Shown here: positions 1 through 31,342 of the stretch, in pieces
Numbering within the stretch: the first letter of the stretch is position 1
Layout: each line of letters begins with the position of its first letter
Source of the DNA: Gyrodactylus bullatarudis
Lineage: Eukaryota; Platyhelminthes; Monogenea; Gyrodactylidea; Gyrodactylidae
Length of the DNA stretch: 64,000 bases
Reading direction: 5' to 3'
NCBI GenBank assembly: GCA_012064415.1
Contig: SSNU01000163.1
Coordinates: 806,001-870,000, forward strand
Notes under the pieces: model-generated
Told to the model about the DNA's origin: nothing
What the model saw: only the letters and a program-made list of their open reading frames with translations
The model's database searches: none
Made by a program: the position numbers and the translations under genes

Positions 1-23
1 TATAAACTCTAATGAATAGTTAC

Positions 24-202
24 CTTGAATAGACGAAAAATGTCAGAGCAAAAATGGTAACCAATAAAAGAGTAATTGTATGAGGTTTGTACAAAGCTGG
101 AATGCTTATATCTTCAACTTGATGCTGATCTACATATCTCTTAAAATATTCCTCGTCATATTGGGACGGCGTCGCCCTTTTAGGATGCATTAATGATGGC
201 AA
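24..202 (-). CDS. PTDSS1: Phosphatidylserine synthase, first coding exon (gene runs off the left edge)
   Basis: First coding exon of a PTDSS1/2-type phosphatidylserine synthase, the ER membrane base-exchange enzyme that makes phosphatidylserine from phosphatidylcholine or phosphatidylethanolamine. The peptide carries the family's N-terminal signature (VEDISIPALYKPHTITLL, compare QVEDITIDFFYRPHTITLL in animal PTDSS1) followed by the start of the first membrane span (LLVTIFALTFFVY). The start is the ATG at 202-200. The exon ends at a donor (CAAG/GTAACT) at base 24, leaving about 60 residues here; the rest of the gene lies outside the window. PTDSS1 versus PTDSS2 cannot be settled from 60 residues. 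It is divergent from the zinc-finger gene at 308, with 105 bp between the two start codons. Confidence 0.85.
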
Positions 203-307
203 CTCGAATTTTCACTCTTTTACTGAATTATTCAAACTTGTGACCTAGAAAATTTGAACATTTGTGTGATAGTCAGCTAATTGTTTAAATTATTATTAAA
301 TACCAAA
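203..307. promoter_or_regulatory. Short divergent intergenic region, probable bidirectional promoter
   Basis: This 105-bp AT-rich spacer separates the start codons of the phosphatidylserine synthase (-) and the zinc-finger gene (+). No TATA box is obvious. Both 5' UTRs and promoters must fit here, unless an upstream non-coding exon exists. Confidence 0.55.
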
Positions 308-1120
308 ATGCAAGATAATGGTGGAGTCCCCGAGTTCATAAGTCTAGACGCCTCAATGACAGCTTCTTTCGAGCTAATCGATAAGGTATTAACGGGCCAA
401 TCTCCGAAAATACCTAGACCACCTCCGAAGAAAAAAGCGAAAAGTGAACCGAAATATTGCGAAATCTGCAAAATTACCATGTCATGTATTGAAAACTATC
501 AAAGTCATGTCAATGGTGCAAAGCACAAGAAAAAAGCTGAACAAGCTGAAAAACTCAAGGCTCTGTCTGTGGAACCATCTGATAATGATAACAATGATAC
601 TTTTTGTGATGTTTGTAAAATCGATTGCTGCAACAAAATTCAATTTCAACAGCACATTTCAGGGAGAAAACACAAGATTCGCAATCACTCAATAAAAATT
701 CAAATTCTACGAAACTCTGTTATTCAATTCCAGAGATGTCAGACCGATTTCAAAGATGTCCAACCTTGTTATAAGAATAAACCACAGTCTGTCGAAGAGG
801 ATATTGCAGCATTAGAAGAAAATTTGTGCTCAATTTTGAAACAAGAAAATGCCATTCATTCCCTCACAACTATGCGAAAATCACTTAGAGTGGACATGTT
901 TAAAAAGAAAGATGTCCCCGGTGTTCATCATTGCGAAGATCTCAGATGTGTCCTGACCCGGGCTAACAAATTTTACGGCCAATGGCTCAAGTTCCAGACA
1001 GAAGCAGCTAAACTCAACATGGCTGCACGTGATACAAAGGATATCAAGACTGAGAATACTGATTCTGAATCTCAAAAAGTTCCCGAAACACCAGAGACAC
1101 CAGTTGCTCCTGTATCGTGA
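308..1120 (+). CDS. Two-zinc-finger (U1/JAZ-like C2H2) protein, probable RNA-binding
   Basis: Single-exon 270-residue protein. The start is the ATG at 308 (context CAAAATG); an upstream in-frame TTG is not a likely start. It has two C2H2 fingers of the U1C/matrin/JAZ spacing C-x2-C-x12-H-x5-H: CEICKITM...HVNGAKH at about residues 51-73 and CDVCKIDC...HISGRKH at about 99-121. This spacing is typical of dsRNA/RNA-binding or nuclear ribonucleoprotein factors (JAZ/ZNF346, ZNF385, U1C). A basic proline/lysine stretch (PRPPPKKKAK) just before finger 1 looks like a nuclear localisation signal. The C-terminal 140 residues are mostly acidic or polar and unrecognised. A polyadenylation signal AATAAA follows at 1196-1201. 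The exact orthologue is not identified. Nuclear RNA binding is inferred from finger type only. Confidence 0.8.
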   Translation: MQDNGGVPEFISLDASMTASFELIDKVLTGQSPKIPRPPPKKKAKSEPKYCEICKITMSCIENYQSHVNGAKHKKKAEQAEKLKALSVEPSDNDNNDTFCDVCKIDCCNKIQFQQHISGRKHKIRNHSIKIQILRNSVIQFQRCQTDFKDVQPCYKNKPQSVEEDIAALEENLCSILKQENAIHSLTTMRKSLRVDMFKKKDVPGVHHCEDLRCVLTRANKFYGQWLKFQTEAAKLNMAARDTKDIKTENTDSESQKVPETPETPVAPVS

Positions 1121-1195
1121 AGCTGTAAATATTTTTTCTGTAAATTTTTTTGCACCATCTTTCTTACTACTATTGAAATACCTATATATTTACTG

Positions 1196-1201
1196 AATAA
1201 A
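1196..1201 (+). terminator. Polyadenylation signal AATAAA of the zinc-finger gene
   Basis: Canonical AATAAA 76 bp after the stop codon of the zinc-finger gene, in an AT-rich 3' region. Confidence 0.6.
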
Positions 1202-1681
1202 CAATATAATTTTACTATTTGAAATTGTTCAGTCTTGTTCAGTACAACTCAATATTATTGACCTTTTGATAATTGTAACGTAGTAGATGATCAGGTGTAA
1301 AAGTATTATCGTTGTATTTACAATCTTCTATTACATAATCATTATTAGGGTATCGTACATTATTATAATAATAATTATAAGAGAGAATACACTTTTGGTT
1401 AATCTCTTTAGCATAGACATACATTTAGAATTATTGATAATACAGATGGATAATATAATGAATCACAATTTTGAGTTGGTAGCAGTACCGTACAAACGTG
1501 TAATTCCATGAAATGTATATATAAATATGCGTTATATTTTTTACAATGTATAATATTTTGAGAGAAATCGGTTACATTTCACTATAAATGTTATGCAGTG
1601 TGTGTGTCTCGTTTGTGTGAATGTAATAAATGATAAAATCTTTCGAAAGAAATTTGCAAGATTAGATGGGGCTAGTCATAG
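1202..1681. other. Convergent 3' intergenic region, nothing further recognised
   Basis: 480 bp between the 3' ends of the zinc-finger gene (+) and the SIK-type kinase (-). ATT-rich low-complexity sequence around 1350-1385; no further gene recognised. Confidence 0.5.
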
Positions 1682-21742
<20,061 letters not shown>

Positions 21743-21897
21743 GACTTTATTTTGGATGGAAAATTGATTTCATATTTTTGCCATAAATAAATTATTTTTG
21801 ATAACTTTCCTTCTTAAAGTTTTTATCAGTGCACGTATAAATTTCGAATTTAAATTCAACATTTTACAGAAAAAACCTTTTCGGCTCTCATCAATCC
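21743..21897. promoter_or_regulatory. Divergent SIK-type kinase / MSH5 intergenic region
   Basis: 155 bp between two start codons on opposite strands. AT-rich, no clear TATA box. Probable bidirectional promoter. Confidence 0.55.
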
Positions 21898-24434
21898 ATG
21901 GCACAAAATTTATGCATTATGTCTGTAGCTTCAGATCGAAAGCATTTTTCCATCTCTGTATTTGATGAAAACATATCCACTTTGTACTACACTTACCATT
22001 TGGATAAAGATCTGAATTTCTCGAGTGCTATCATTGAAAGTAAATAGTTGAACTAAATCAATATAACCAGATATAATTAAATTTAAACCTGGACAGATTT
22101 ATGCGTTCGACGAGGTTTCTGATGAAATCGCGAGACTCTTGAGCCTTGAAGATTTAGATTTTGATATTGTCTTGGAGAACATCTCGAAGCAAAGCATGAG
22201 TAAAATTATAATCTATAATTTTAAACACATTTTTTAAGATGAGGATAATCTTTTTGCTGAATGGTACCAAATGAATATGCCGTGTCTGGAGAAACTCGAG
22301 GTATCAGAGAGAGTTGTCTATCTAGAAAATATTCTCGCTAGCAAGTATAACCTTTCAATCTTTTCGTGTGCCTACATTCTTCATGTACTGAACTCAAATC
22401 AGATTATTCTTGACCTGGTTAAAATTGAAGAGTATGCCATTAACATAACTCAATTATTCTAGCTCAAAATACATGTCTAATGACACTTCCATCTTCTCCA
22501 GTCTGCAAATCTTCGACTTTTCCAGTCATCCTTCCTGCTTTAAAGACAAAAGCAAGAGTAAAACACGATCAGCGTCTCTATTTGACATGCTGAATAATTG
22601 CAAGACAAAGTATGGATGTCAAATTCTGGAGAAATGGATAAAGTTTCCCTTGAAAGACTACGAATTGCTGACTGACCGACAAAACTGTGTCGATTTCTTG
22701 AAGCAAAATGGAAATCTAAAATTTTTCACTGACGTTCAAGAGAAGCTCAAAAAGATTTCTTTTGTCCATGTAGGTTTTAATTTTTCTTAGTTTTTTTTTA
22801 ATTGTAGAACATTTTTGTGAGAATGAAAGAAAACTCTGCAGATCCAAAGGACTGGAAAACTTTGAAAAAGACAATAGTCGCTATGGATGATCTGATAAAA
22901 CTGTGTAAAACTTACATAACCTTTCTGTATCCTGTGCGAAATTTGAATGATGAGGTCGGAGATAGGGATATTCTAGGTTTTGTGTCAAGTTTAATTGAGG
23001 AAATTGTCGATATTGATGCTGTCACCTCGAGAGATCGTTTTGTCGTGATTCTTGGGAAAGATGAAATTCTTGACAAGTACAAGGAGACCTATAAAAATCT
23101 TCAGAGTATCCTGGATTGTATCCTTCAAAAAGAACTCGACAAGATGAATGAAGATTTTGGTTCGTTTAGGCTAGTGTATTATCCAATGATTGGATTTCTC
23201 TTGTGTCACCCCCTGGAGGAGAGACTGAACATGATCAACGAAATTAAAGAGAACCTCAAATTCCAAGATAAAAAGTTTGCCTACTATGAGAATTCTCTGA
23301 CCAGAGAACTGGGCCAGAGATATGGTGATGTTCTTTTCAATATAATCGACATGGAAGCTTCAATAATGCATCATTTGCAAGACGAATTATTAAAGAACAG
23401 CTCTTTTATAATGAGAATAACTAGATTTGTTGGAGAAATCGATAGTCTTTGTTCTTTGGCCATTTATGCCAAGGAAAATGATACATGTAAGCCGCATATA
23501 ACAAATTGTCATTCAAATTCTGCACTAATAATGAAAAAAGCCATTTATCCAATGGCCAACTATTTTCCAAACAATTTCATCGGAAGGAATGCCAGTTTTG
23601 TGCCAAATGACTTTTATTCCGGTTTCAATTCTGACAATTCAAAAGTCACCCTAATTACAGGAGCTAATGGAAGTGGAAAATCAATCTATACCAAGACAAT
23701 TGGCCAAATAGTTTACATGGCTTTAATCGGCTCCTTTGTACCGGCAGAGTATGCGCAAGTACCAATTACAGAAGAAATTTTGGTTTACATTCCCTCGAGA
23801 AAATCAATAATCCCGAACAAAAAGTTTTCAGACGTCTCAAGACAACCCTATACAACTGTATTGAGTAGTTTATTCTCGAATTTGACACAATCTCGAATTA
23901 TCATACTGGATGAATTCATTTCGAATTTGAAAACAGTAAGTTGTCCATTACTGACACCGAATATACAGAAAACTGCCGCAGCAATCCTTTTTTTTATTGT
24001 CAACCAACAAGTTGAAAGAGTTAAAGATGGAATAAGCACCAGTCATATGATATTGACAAGTCATAACATGTTATTAAACAATTTACTCAAAGGAAACAAG
24101 TTTATCAACTTTTTGGTGAGTTAAGAAAAATCCTAGTAACCTGTATTTTTCTACAGACAGCTAGAATGATGCTTACACAAACAGAAATAGTATTTCAATA
24201 TGAATTCATCAAGGGATTCTCTTGTTCAAGCTATGCTGAGTATGTCGCAAGGCAAGTTGGACTACCAGAAAGGGTTCTTGGTAGAATTAGAACTGTAGGT
24301 GGAAATAGACTGATATTTTTTAGTTGAATGATTCTACAGAAAAAAGAGATGCTATTTTTATGGAAAATTATAAGAATGAATTGGTAAATATACTCAAACG
24401 AATTGAGGATTTTAAGGAGACTCATATTAGATGA
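21898..24434 (+). CDS. MSH5: MSH5, meiotic MutS homologue (MutS-gamma subunit)
   Basis: MSH5 pairs with MSH4 to form the meiotic MutS-gamma clamp that stabilises Holliday-junction intermediates and promotes crossovers. Exons: 21898-22039, 22071-22199, 22239-22431, 22463-22769, 22808-23935, 23969-24115, 24157-24294, 24324-24434; 764 residues (human 834). Family matches include LQIFDFSSHPS, LFDMLNNCKTKYG (human LFGILNRCHCKWG), PMIGFLLCHP and IGSFVPAEYA. Walker A is GANGSGKSIY at 23660; Walker B is RIIILDEF near 23895. The ABC signature (LSTFM in human) and the D-loop (GKGTNTVDG) are not conserved here. The seven introns are 29-41 nt; the one at 23936-23968 is 33 nt, in frame and stop-free, so a simple ORF search hides it. 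Tail-to-tail with the CLK kinase. Confidence 0.88.
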
Positions 24435-24470
24435 AGTAAGAAGACTACTTGGAATTATGTATAAAGGTAG

Positions 24471-24480
24471 AATAAATAAA
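24471..24480 (+). terminator. Polyadenylation signal of MSH5
   Basis: Overlapping AATAAA motifs 37 bp after the MSH5 stop, in the 75-bp gap to the convergent CLK kinase stop. Confidence 0.55.
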
Positions 24481-24509
24481 TGATTTTATAAAACATACAT
24501 CTGAATTCA

Positions 24510-25994
24510 TCATAATTTACATAAATTATTGCAATCATTAATTTCAAAGAAAGGATGTTTAAATGACTTGTTAACAGTTACTCTATGGTGAGGTTTAAAT
24601 TTAAGCATTTCTTGAACAAGATCAAAACCTTGTCGTTTTTCTCGAGACTCACAGTTAAACCAATAATGAGATAAGTGCTTAACATTCCTCTTGACATATC
24701 TACCATCTCGACTATCAGAGTTCCAGTCAAGTTTATCTTTATAAAAGAAGGAAGTTCTCTTTGATGATTTGATCATGGATTTGGGGAGGGGACCAAGGAC
24801 TCTTTCCATCATTGCCAAATGTTCGAGGTTCTCATGTGTCATAAACATACATTTACCCGTCAATAGTTCAAATAGGATGCATCCAATAGACCAAATGTCA
24901 GCTGGGAAACTCCAGCCAAGTTCCAAAATAACTTCGGGAGCTCGATAGTGTCTCGTCTGAATTGTTCTCGAGTGATGCTGATTTTCAAATGTAGCTGAGC
25001 CAAAGTCAATTATTCTGATGGTGACATCTTCAAGAATGTTGATCTTTTTTCCAGATTCCTTATCAACTTTCTCATAGTGTGAATCATTAACAAATAGAAT
25101 ATTTTCAGGCTTAAGATCTGTATGAGTGAGACGAATTTTATTTAAAAACTCTGTTGCCTGAAGCACTTGGTAGATAATTTTAGCCGCATGACTGTTGGGA
25201 TACGGACGAAAATGATTGTCTTCTAAAAATTTAAAAACACTTTTTCCAAGTCTTGGAAAAACAATAAAATAGTACTTATTCCATGAGAAAAAGTTAATGG
25301 GTTCAATGCAACAAGAATTTTCATGATTTGGAGAACTTGCGATTATTTTCAAGACATCAATCTCGTGCATTGCTGCTGATTTATAGTTATTCAATGGCTT
25401 CAATGCTTTAACAGCAACATTTTCTCTGTTGTTTTTATCGAAGCAATCAAGAACCTGACCAAAACTGCCCTCACCTAAAACTGATTCAACCTTAAACCTC
25501 TCATCGATTACGTCGTTCACCTTGACAATTTCGTCTTTACGTTTTCGATGATTTTTATCCTTCCTTTTACGAGGAGAATGGGAATCATGGTTATGCTGAC
25601 GGGACTTGGAAAGGGAATTGCGAATTTTTTTTCCGTGACCACTTTTATGGGGAGACAACTTTTGGTTATCATTATGATGATGATTGGAGGTTTGATGGAG
25701 ATCTTTAGCTGATGATAAACTTCGCCTTCTGAATTAGGTAACGAATGGTAAACATATTCATAAAATGATTATTTAACATTGAAAATACGTTAGAAATAAA
25801 TAATAATGATTTATTATATACCTTTTTTTTGGAGCGCAGTCATGATTTTCTGAATCCTTTCTGACCTTATTGTTTGCGGAACGGCTTGTACTAGTTGAAG
25901 CACTGGATAGAGGTCGTCTTCCTCTTTTGAAACTTTTTCGATGATGTGTTTTGTAGGAAATTTCCGAATCCTGAGATTCTGGTGTTGAAGACAT
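24510..25994 (-). CDS. CLK2: CLK/DOA LAMMER dual-specificity kinase
   Basis: CDC-like kinase, which phosphorylates SR splicing factors in the nucleus. Two exons: 25994-25822 and 25728-24510 (93-bp intron), 463 residues. The N-terminal ~120 residues are Ser/Arg/His/Lys-rich with short RS-like runs, as in CLKs. Kinase motifs: LGEGSFGQV glycine loop, VAVKALK lysine, HTDLKPENILF catalytic loop (Thr in place of Arg, usual for CLK), DFGSATFE, and the diagnostic EHLAMMERVLG LAMMER motif. It ends ...HPFFEINDCNNLCKL then TGA. The ATG is 111 bp from the divergent Ser/Arg-rich gene at 26106. Paralogue number is not resolvable. An organism with such tiny introns makes an SR-kinase of interest, but that link is only inference. 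Confidence 0.92.
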
Positions 25995-26105
25995 TTCAAA
26001 ATTTATAAAAAGTTGCTTAAATTAAACAAATGAGTCATGATTTATCAAAGTTTGTTATGTTGAATTCAAATAATAAGAATACAAACTACGATGACTTGAG
26101 TAGAT
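25995..26105. promoter_or_regulatory. Divergent CLK / FLASH-like intergenic region
   Basis: 111 bp between opposed ATGs; AT-rich. Probable shared promoter. Confidence 0.5.
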
Positions 26106-29100
26106 ATGAACAAGTCGAAAAACTCCGTTAGCCACATTCCAGTAAGACTTGAAATCATTAATAATCATCTTTTAAAGGACTCAGATCCCGTTGATCACAA
26201 CAGTCTTGAAACTAGTTCTCTTAAAAATCGAATATTTCTACTTGAAAGAGAAAGATACAAATTAATCAAGTCAAAAGATGTCCTGGCAGAGAACTTTACG
26301 AGATTAGCTTCACTGTGTAAATATGAAATTTCAAAGCTACTCGATCAGCTACATTCCAAGGATAAATCAAAGTAAATTGGTTTTGTATAATTGGAAATTT
26401 TTAGTGATCCACTTCACAATGGAACTCTAGGTAACAATGAACCCGTTTTTCTTGATCCCTGTGTACCCAAAATATCTTTCAGCACTCTTCTTAAATATCT
26501 CTACGTTCAGAATAATACTAGTAGTAATGAAGGTCCAAAATTAAATGATGATCCCATGACAGGACTGGTTAATCAAAAATTCAACGGCTCCTCTTCAAGT
26601 TCAGTGTCCTCTTCTTCAGAGAGCGACTCTTCCTCATCAGCTTCATCTATATCCAATGTGAAGATCAAAAAACCTATGCCCCTCAAGGAGAAGACGATTA
26701 ATGTTAAAAATGTCAGTCCCAAGGAGAATACAATTATTCAATCTACTAGAAAAAGAGAAGAGGAAAATCACAAGTACCCTAGAAATGATACCAAGAATAA
26801 CAGCTCTAACAGAAAGATTGAACCATCAAAGGATATAATCTCTTCGCTTAAACGCAAAGCAGAAGCCAGTGTCCATCAACATCGTAGAAATGAAAGCTCA
26901 AAAAGGTCATCGTCCAGACGAGGTCGACTAATATCTGACGATGAACGACGTCGATTAGATAGAAAATACGGTTCGTTGCAAATCTTTAAATAATTTTATT
27001 ATGTGAAATTTCTTCTCGAAAATGCGTATTATAACTTTTTGTATTTTTTTTTCTCTTTCTCTCTCTATAAGCTCTTTTACATTCAAATTCTTTTCATTTC
27101 TTATTTATCGACCATATTTCGATGTATTTTGTAAATACTACATTTAGTTTTTACCATCAAATTTAATTTTTAGCTATAATTATTACAGTTTTACTCGGAA
27201 AAGTGTACATCTTTCTCCTAAAATCAATTGGAATAGCGCAACTAACCCTTTTTTTCTTTTTGATCTATCAATTGATGTGAATTTTTGTATTTTTGCAGTA
27301 AAGCACACCTATTGATTGTAAAATGAGCAGTTTTAGTATTATTATTATCATATCGAATAATATTGATTAGAGTAGTAGATATTAGAGTTTTGTCTTTACA
27401 AATGATTCATAATTATCAATAATTTTGTAGAGAGACTTGAAGAAAACTTTACGAGGAACCATGAAAATTTGAAACAACAAAAGAAATTAAGAGCAAATGA
27501 CCAACAGAATACTAATAGTCAGACCATTTTCACAAAAAGAATGTCTGAGCGTATGCAAAGATCTGAGGATAAAGGTACATCCGAAGAGACTTGTCGAAGG
27601 CGTGAATCTTCCACAAAAGACAATCAAAGTCTTGTTAGTGATGTTCTCCAGGCTCTAGCCACTACTAATAACCATGAAAGTCAACAGAATGATGACAGAA
27701 ATCTTGATCTTGACGATATTTATCAAGACGACCTCGTAGCCAACACCTGTGAAAAGGCCAAGGATCACGATGATGAATTTGCCAGTGATAACCTAGACAG
27801 TGAGTCCCATCAATCAAACTTATCAAGTCAAATTTATGAATGATATAAAATATCTGTCCATTTGCACTCCTAACTTTTCTGGACTCAACTCTCTCTATTG
27901 TTACACACAAATTATTCCTTTTCACTACCACTATTACCATTGTTACAATAATAATTTGAACACAGTCTCGGATACTATTACTACTTCTGTATAAATGTGT
28001 AGACTCATTGTACTTTTCATCAATAATGATGTCTCAAAAATGGGACTCCAATTATTACATTATTAAATGTGTGTGTGTGTGTCTGTAATTCTGGACTGAA
28101 TAAGTATGGACTGAAAACATTATTATTTTCTATCATTTGTAAAAGATTTGTTTCTCAAATAGAATTCAGAATCATAGAATAATTATATATATAGAGAGCA
28201 AGAGTAATCTTCCCCAGATAGAGAAAGAGTTGATTGAAGAATGTGTTGAAATTAAATTTGAATAAACAATAATTCATTTGATATATATTCAAGAAACGGA
28301 CTTGTCACTCTCTATTCCAAAAGTAATAAGATACAAGTGCAGCTAGATTAGCCAGGAAGCTGTGATTCTCTCCGTATTATTAGTTCCTCTTCTAAAGAAT
28401 AATTCAAGCCAGCAAGATGAGAGAAATGTGTTTAGAGAAAATAATAATAATTCATCTGTGTGTGCCAAGTTAATGTCCCAGGTGTCTGAGTTCAAGTGTT
28501 TAGCCCTAAAAGGATGAAGAAATCAAGACTTTTTCTTTCAGGTTTATTCATCACTAGTCTGTTTCAAAATCTGTTATATTTTACTACGAATTCATCCTGT
28601 ACATAATTGCACAATTTCAATTGATTTTATTCTCTCATACTTGTAGCAATAACAAATAGCAACATAATATAGACCACACTGTATAATATATATACTGTAT
28701 ATTTGTTATATCCATAATCATATAAAATTTAAGTGTATGCCTGTAGTAGGAGTATATTTTAATTAACCAAATTAAAATCTTTTAGAATTATCACGAATAA
28801 TAATGTGTTGTACAAGTTTTTTTAATGTGTCATTAAAAGAAATGAAGTTGAATCCTAATTTCATATAACCCATGCTCCTTATTCAATAATATAGTGTGCA
28901 TTTTTAATGCATTGATGTAATACAGCTGTAATTTAGCTTAAAGCTCATTCCAATGACTAGCTCTTAGGACACTTGATGAAATGAATGTCCTCATACCACC
29001 CGACTGTTGGTATCCTTTCTATTTGAATTTGACAAAATCTTTAGCTTTCCCCCAAGACAAGAGTTGATGCATGGTAAGACTCATTGATTCACGAAAACTA

Positions 29101-31183
29101 TTAGCATGATTCAAACATATACAATTCAATAGGGATTTTGAGGACTTTCTCATTAACAAATTCACTATGTAGTTAGTTGGTGCTTCAAGATATTAACTTG
29201 ATCAATCACCTCTTGCCACCAACATCAGGACTCCAATTATTTGAGACTATAGAAATACTGTATCATTCTTTATTTTATCTCTATTTAATCAAATTCACTT
29301 TTGATCAAGAGTTCCCAATGTAAACTCGGCTATCTCTCTGTCCATAGAGTCCTCAAAATAGAGCAACATCATATCTAACCTGGAAATAAAAATTTTATGA
29401 TTAACTCTATTTTATTTCCATGTCGAGTTTGAAACAAATCTATCTCTGTGTGTGATGCTTTGATTCAATTGAATCGCCCTTGCGTGAAAACTCACTCATA
29501 ATTGAATTATGCATGATTTTTTTTCAAATCAACATGATGAGAGTATTATCATTATTGCATTTAGGAACTAAAGCTTTTTTGATTGAAGAAGGACAACCAC
29601 AGCCACAGGAGAAAGAGCCGTTCTCTCCTAGAGAAATCCACAAAGACTCTGAGAATTTTGGAGAGAATCCTTCCCTTGATCGAGTCAGGGATGATTACAA
29701 AAAGGATGATTCCAATAATCTTGAAACTGTGGCCAACATTAGCATGTCAAAGTCACACTTTGAACCGATCAATCAATCTGAGTGAGTCATCGCCAACGAT
29801 TTTCAATGAATTTCATTAAAAACATATCAAGTCTTTCAATTGAACAAAACTACTGCCAATTAATGTATTGAAACTACAGAATATTCGAATAATTTCGTTG
29901 TATTCTTGAGGTGAAAGGGAAAAAATCAATTTCATTGCTTATTAACCATCAGCTGCCAATATGAACAGACAAGTTTTATCATCTCTTGAAAATTGAATGA
30001 ATTCGAAACCCTATGATTACACAGGTGGTAGAATAAAAGATATTACTACGTACAATTGTCGAGATAAAATAATTTCTTACAAGGTTTGGGTTACCCAAAT
30101 TTAGTTTAATTTGGGAAAATGTCAAAAATATCAAATTGTATGAACAGATCAACTAAATTATGTACCAACAGTAAATTTTGGAGCAAATCTGATGCTTAAT
30201 CTAACGCTCTTTCAACTAATGTATAGTTTGAATTAATTTTGTTCCAAGGGTTTTTTCACTGAATTCTAATGTTCTTGACTCTGATTGGTTCAATGAATTA
30301 AAAACTCAGCTTAATTCCGGATGATCTGTTTTCATTAATTGTTACTGTAGAAATGTTACAGTTTAATTGATTCAGTTAATTTCTATCTATTCCTCGACTT
30401 TCTCGTTTATGGGTTAGATATTATCCATCAATATCACATAGACAGGTAAACTGTGTAAATGTTAAAGAAGGAGAAAACCCCTTGTGCTACTCCTGGATCA
30501 GTAAAATTAACTTTTTTTATTTTAGGAATGAACTTGAAGAAGGTGAAGCAATCTCCGAGGAAGAGGAAATCAGAGATTTAAAATCAATTCTATCCCCCAT
30601 AGACGTGAGGAAAAATATTTTTAGTTGAAATCCGTATTAAAAGGCAAACTTTTACCGATTATGCAATTTGATAAATCTTCGACCCTGATCCTAATTTATA
30701 AATATTTACTAATCTTTGGGCAGTAAAAATGGTGGAAAAATAGAGAGTAGACTATTACACGTTTTCCTTGTCTCAGGGTAATCCTGGAAATTAACTTAAT
30801 CAAATATTTACATCTTAAATATATTGGCTCAAAAATATGGAAATTCGGCGTCATCATCGAGAATAGCTTGTATTAATTAATCCCTCTTTTGGGTTTAGAT
30901 ACCTGAAAGGAAGAGATCAACACACAATGATGATAATAAGCAACACAGTAATAGATATTCGCACAGACAGAGCCTGTCACCCCCAAGACATCACCATCGC
31001 TTCCGAAGTCCAAGGTCTCCTTCGCCAAGTGTTTATCGTAAGAGAATTCGAAGATGTTCTCCGCATTTCAACCGAGACCTCCCCGATCATTTACGCAAGC
31101 GTCTTTCCACGCCAAATAAGAAACCTGGCTACCCCATGAACTCAAGGTATAATAATACAAGTAATCGAAGATACCGATATTAA
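26106..31183 (+). CDS. Ser/Arg-rich nuclear protein with N-terminal coiled coil, FLASH-like
   Basis: Six exons in consistent phase: 26106-26371, 26405-26970, 27431-27799, 29565-29781, 30526-30604, 30899-31183; 593 residues. The N-terminus is a coiled coil (SLKNRIFLLERERYKLIKSK... to about residue 88). Next comes a Ser-rich acidic tract (about 125-150: SSSSSVSSSSESDSSSSASS), basic Lys/Arg segments, the motif ELEEGEAISEEEEIRD (exon 5), and an RS-like C-terminus (RQSLSPPRHHHRFRSPRSPS). The coiled coil followed by a Glu-rich ELEEGE motif resembles FLASH/CASP8AP2, a histone pre-mRNA processing factor, but the match is weak and other RS-type nuclear proteins are possible. The donor of exon 2 (TACG/GTTCGT) is atypical. 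AATAAA at 31307 would serve the 3' end. It is divergent from the CLK kinase. Confidence 0.6.
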
Positions 31184-31306
31184 TTAATTTCCATTCATTG
31201 TAAATACTCATATTAATCACGCTATTTCAGCAACAACAAAAACCATATTTTTTACTTTGTAAAGAAAAAAACATTTATTTTTCTTCTGTAGAATGCTTTT
31301 AATAAG

Positions 31307-31312
31307 AATAAA
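31307..31312 (+). terminator. Polyadenylation signal AATAAA
   Basis: 124 bp after the stop of the Ser/Arg-rich gene; it lies against the convergent 3' end of the Cys-rich gene. Confidence 0.55.
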
Positions 31313-31342
31313 AGTCTTGGTTTATTTATTATTACACGTTGT

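Noticed and set aside
22473..22790. Separate small gene starting at the internal ATG
   Set aside because: It is exon 4 of MSH5; phase, homology and 31- and 38-nt introns join it to its neighbours.
21898..24434. MSH4 identity for the MutS homologue
   Set aside because: LFDMLNNCKTKYG, LQIF...SHPS and GSFVPAEYA match MSH5 better than MSH4.
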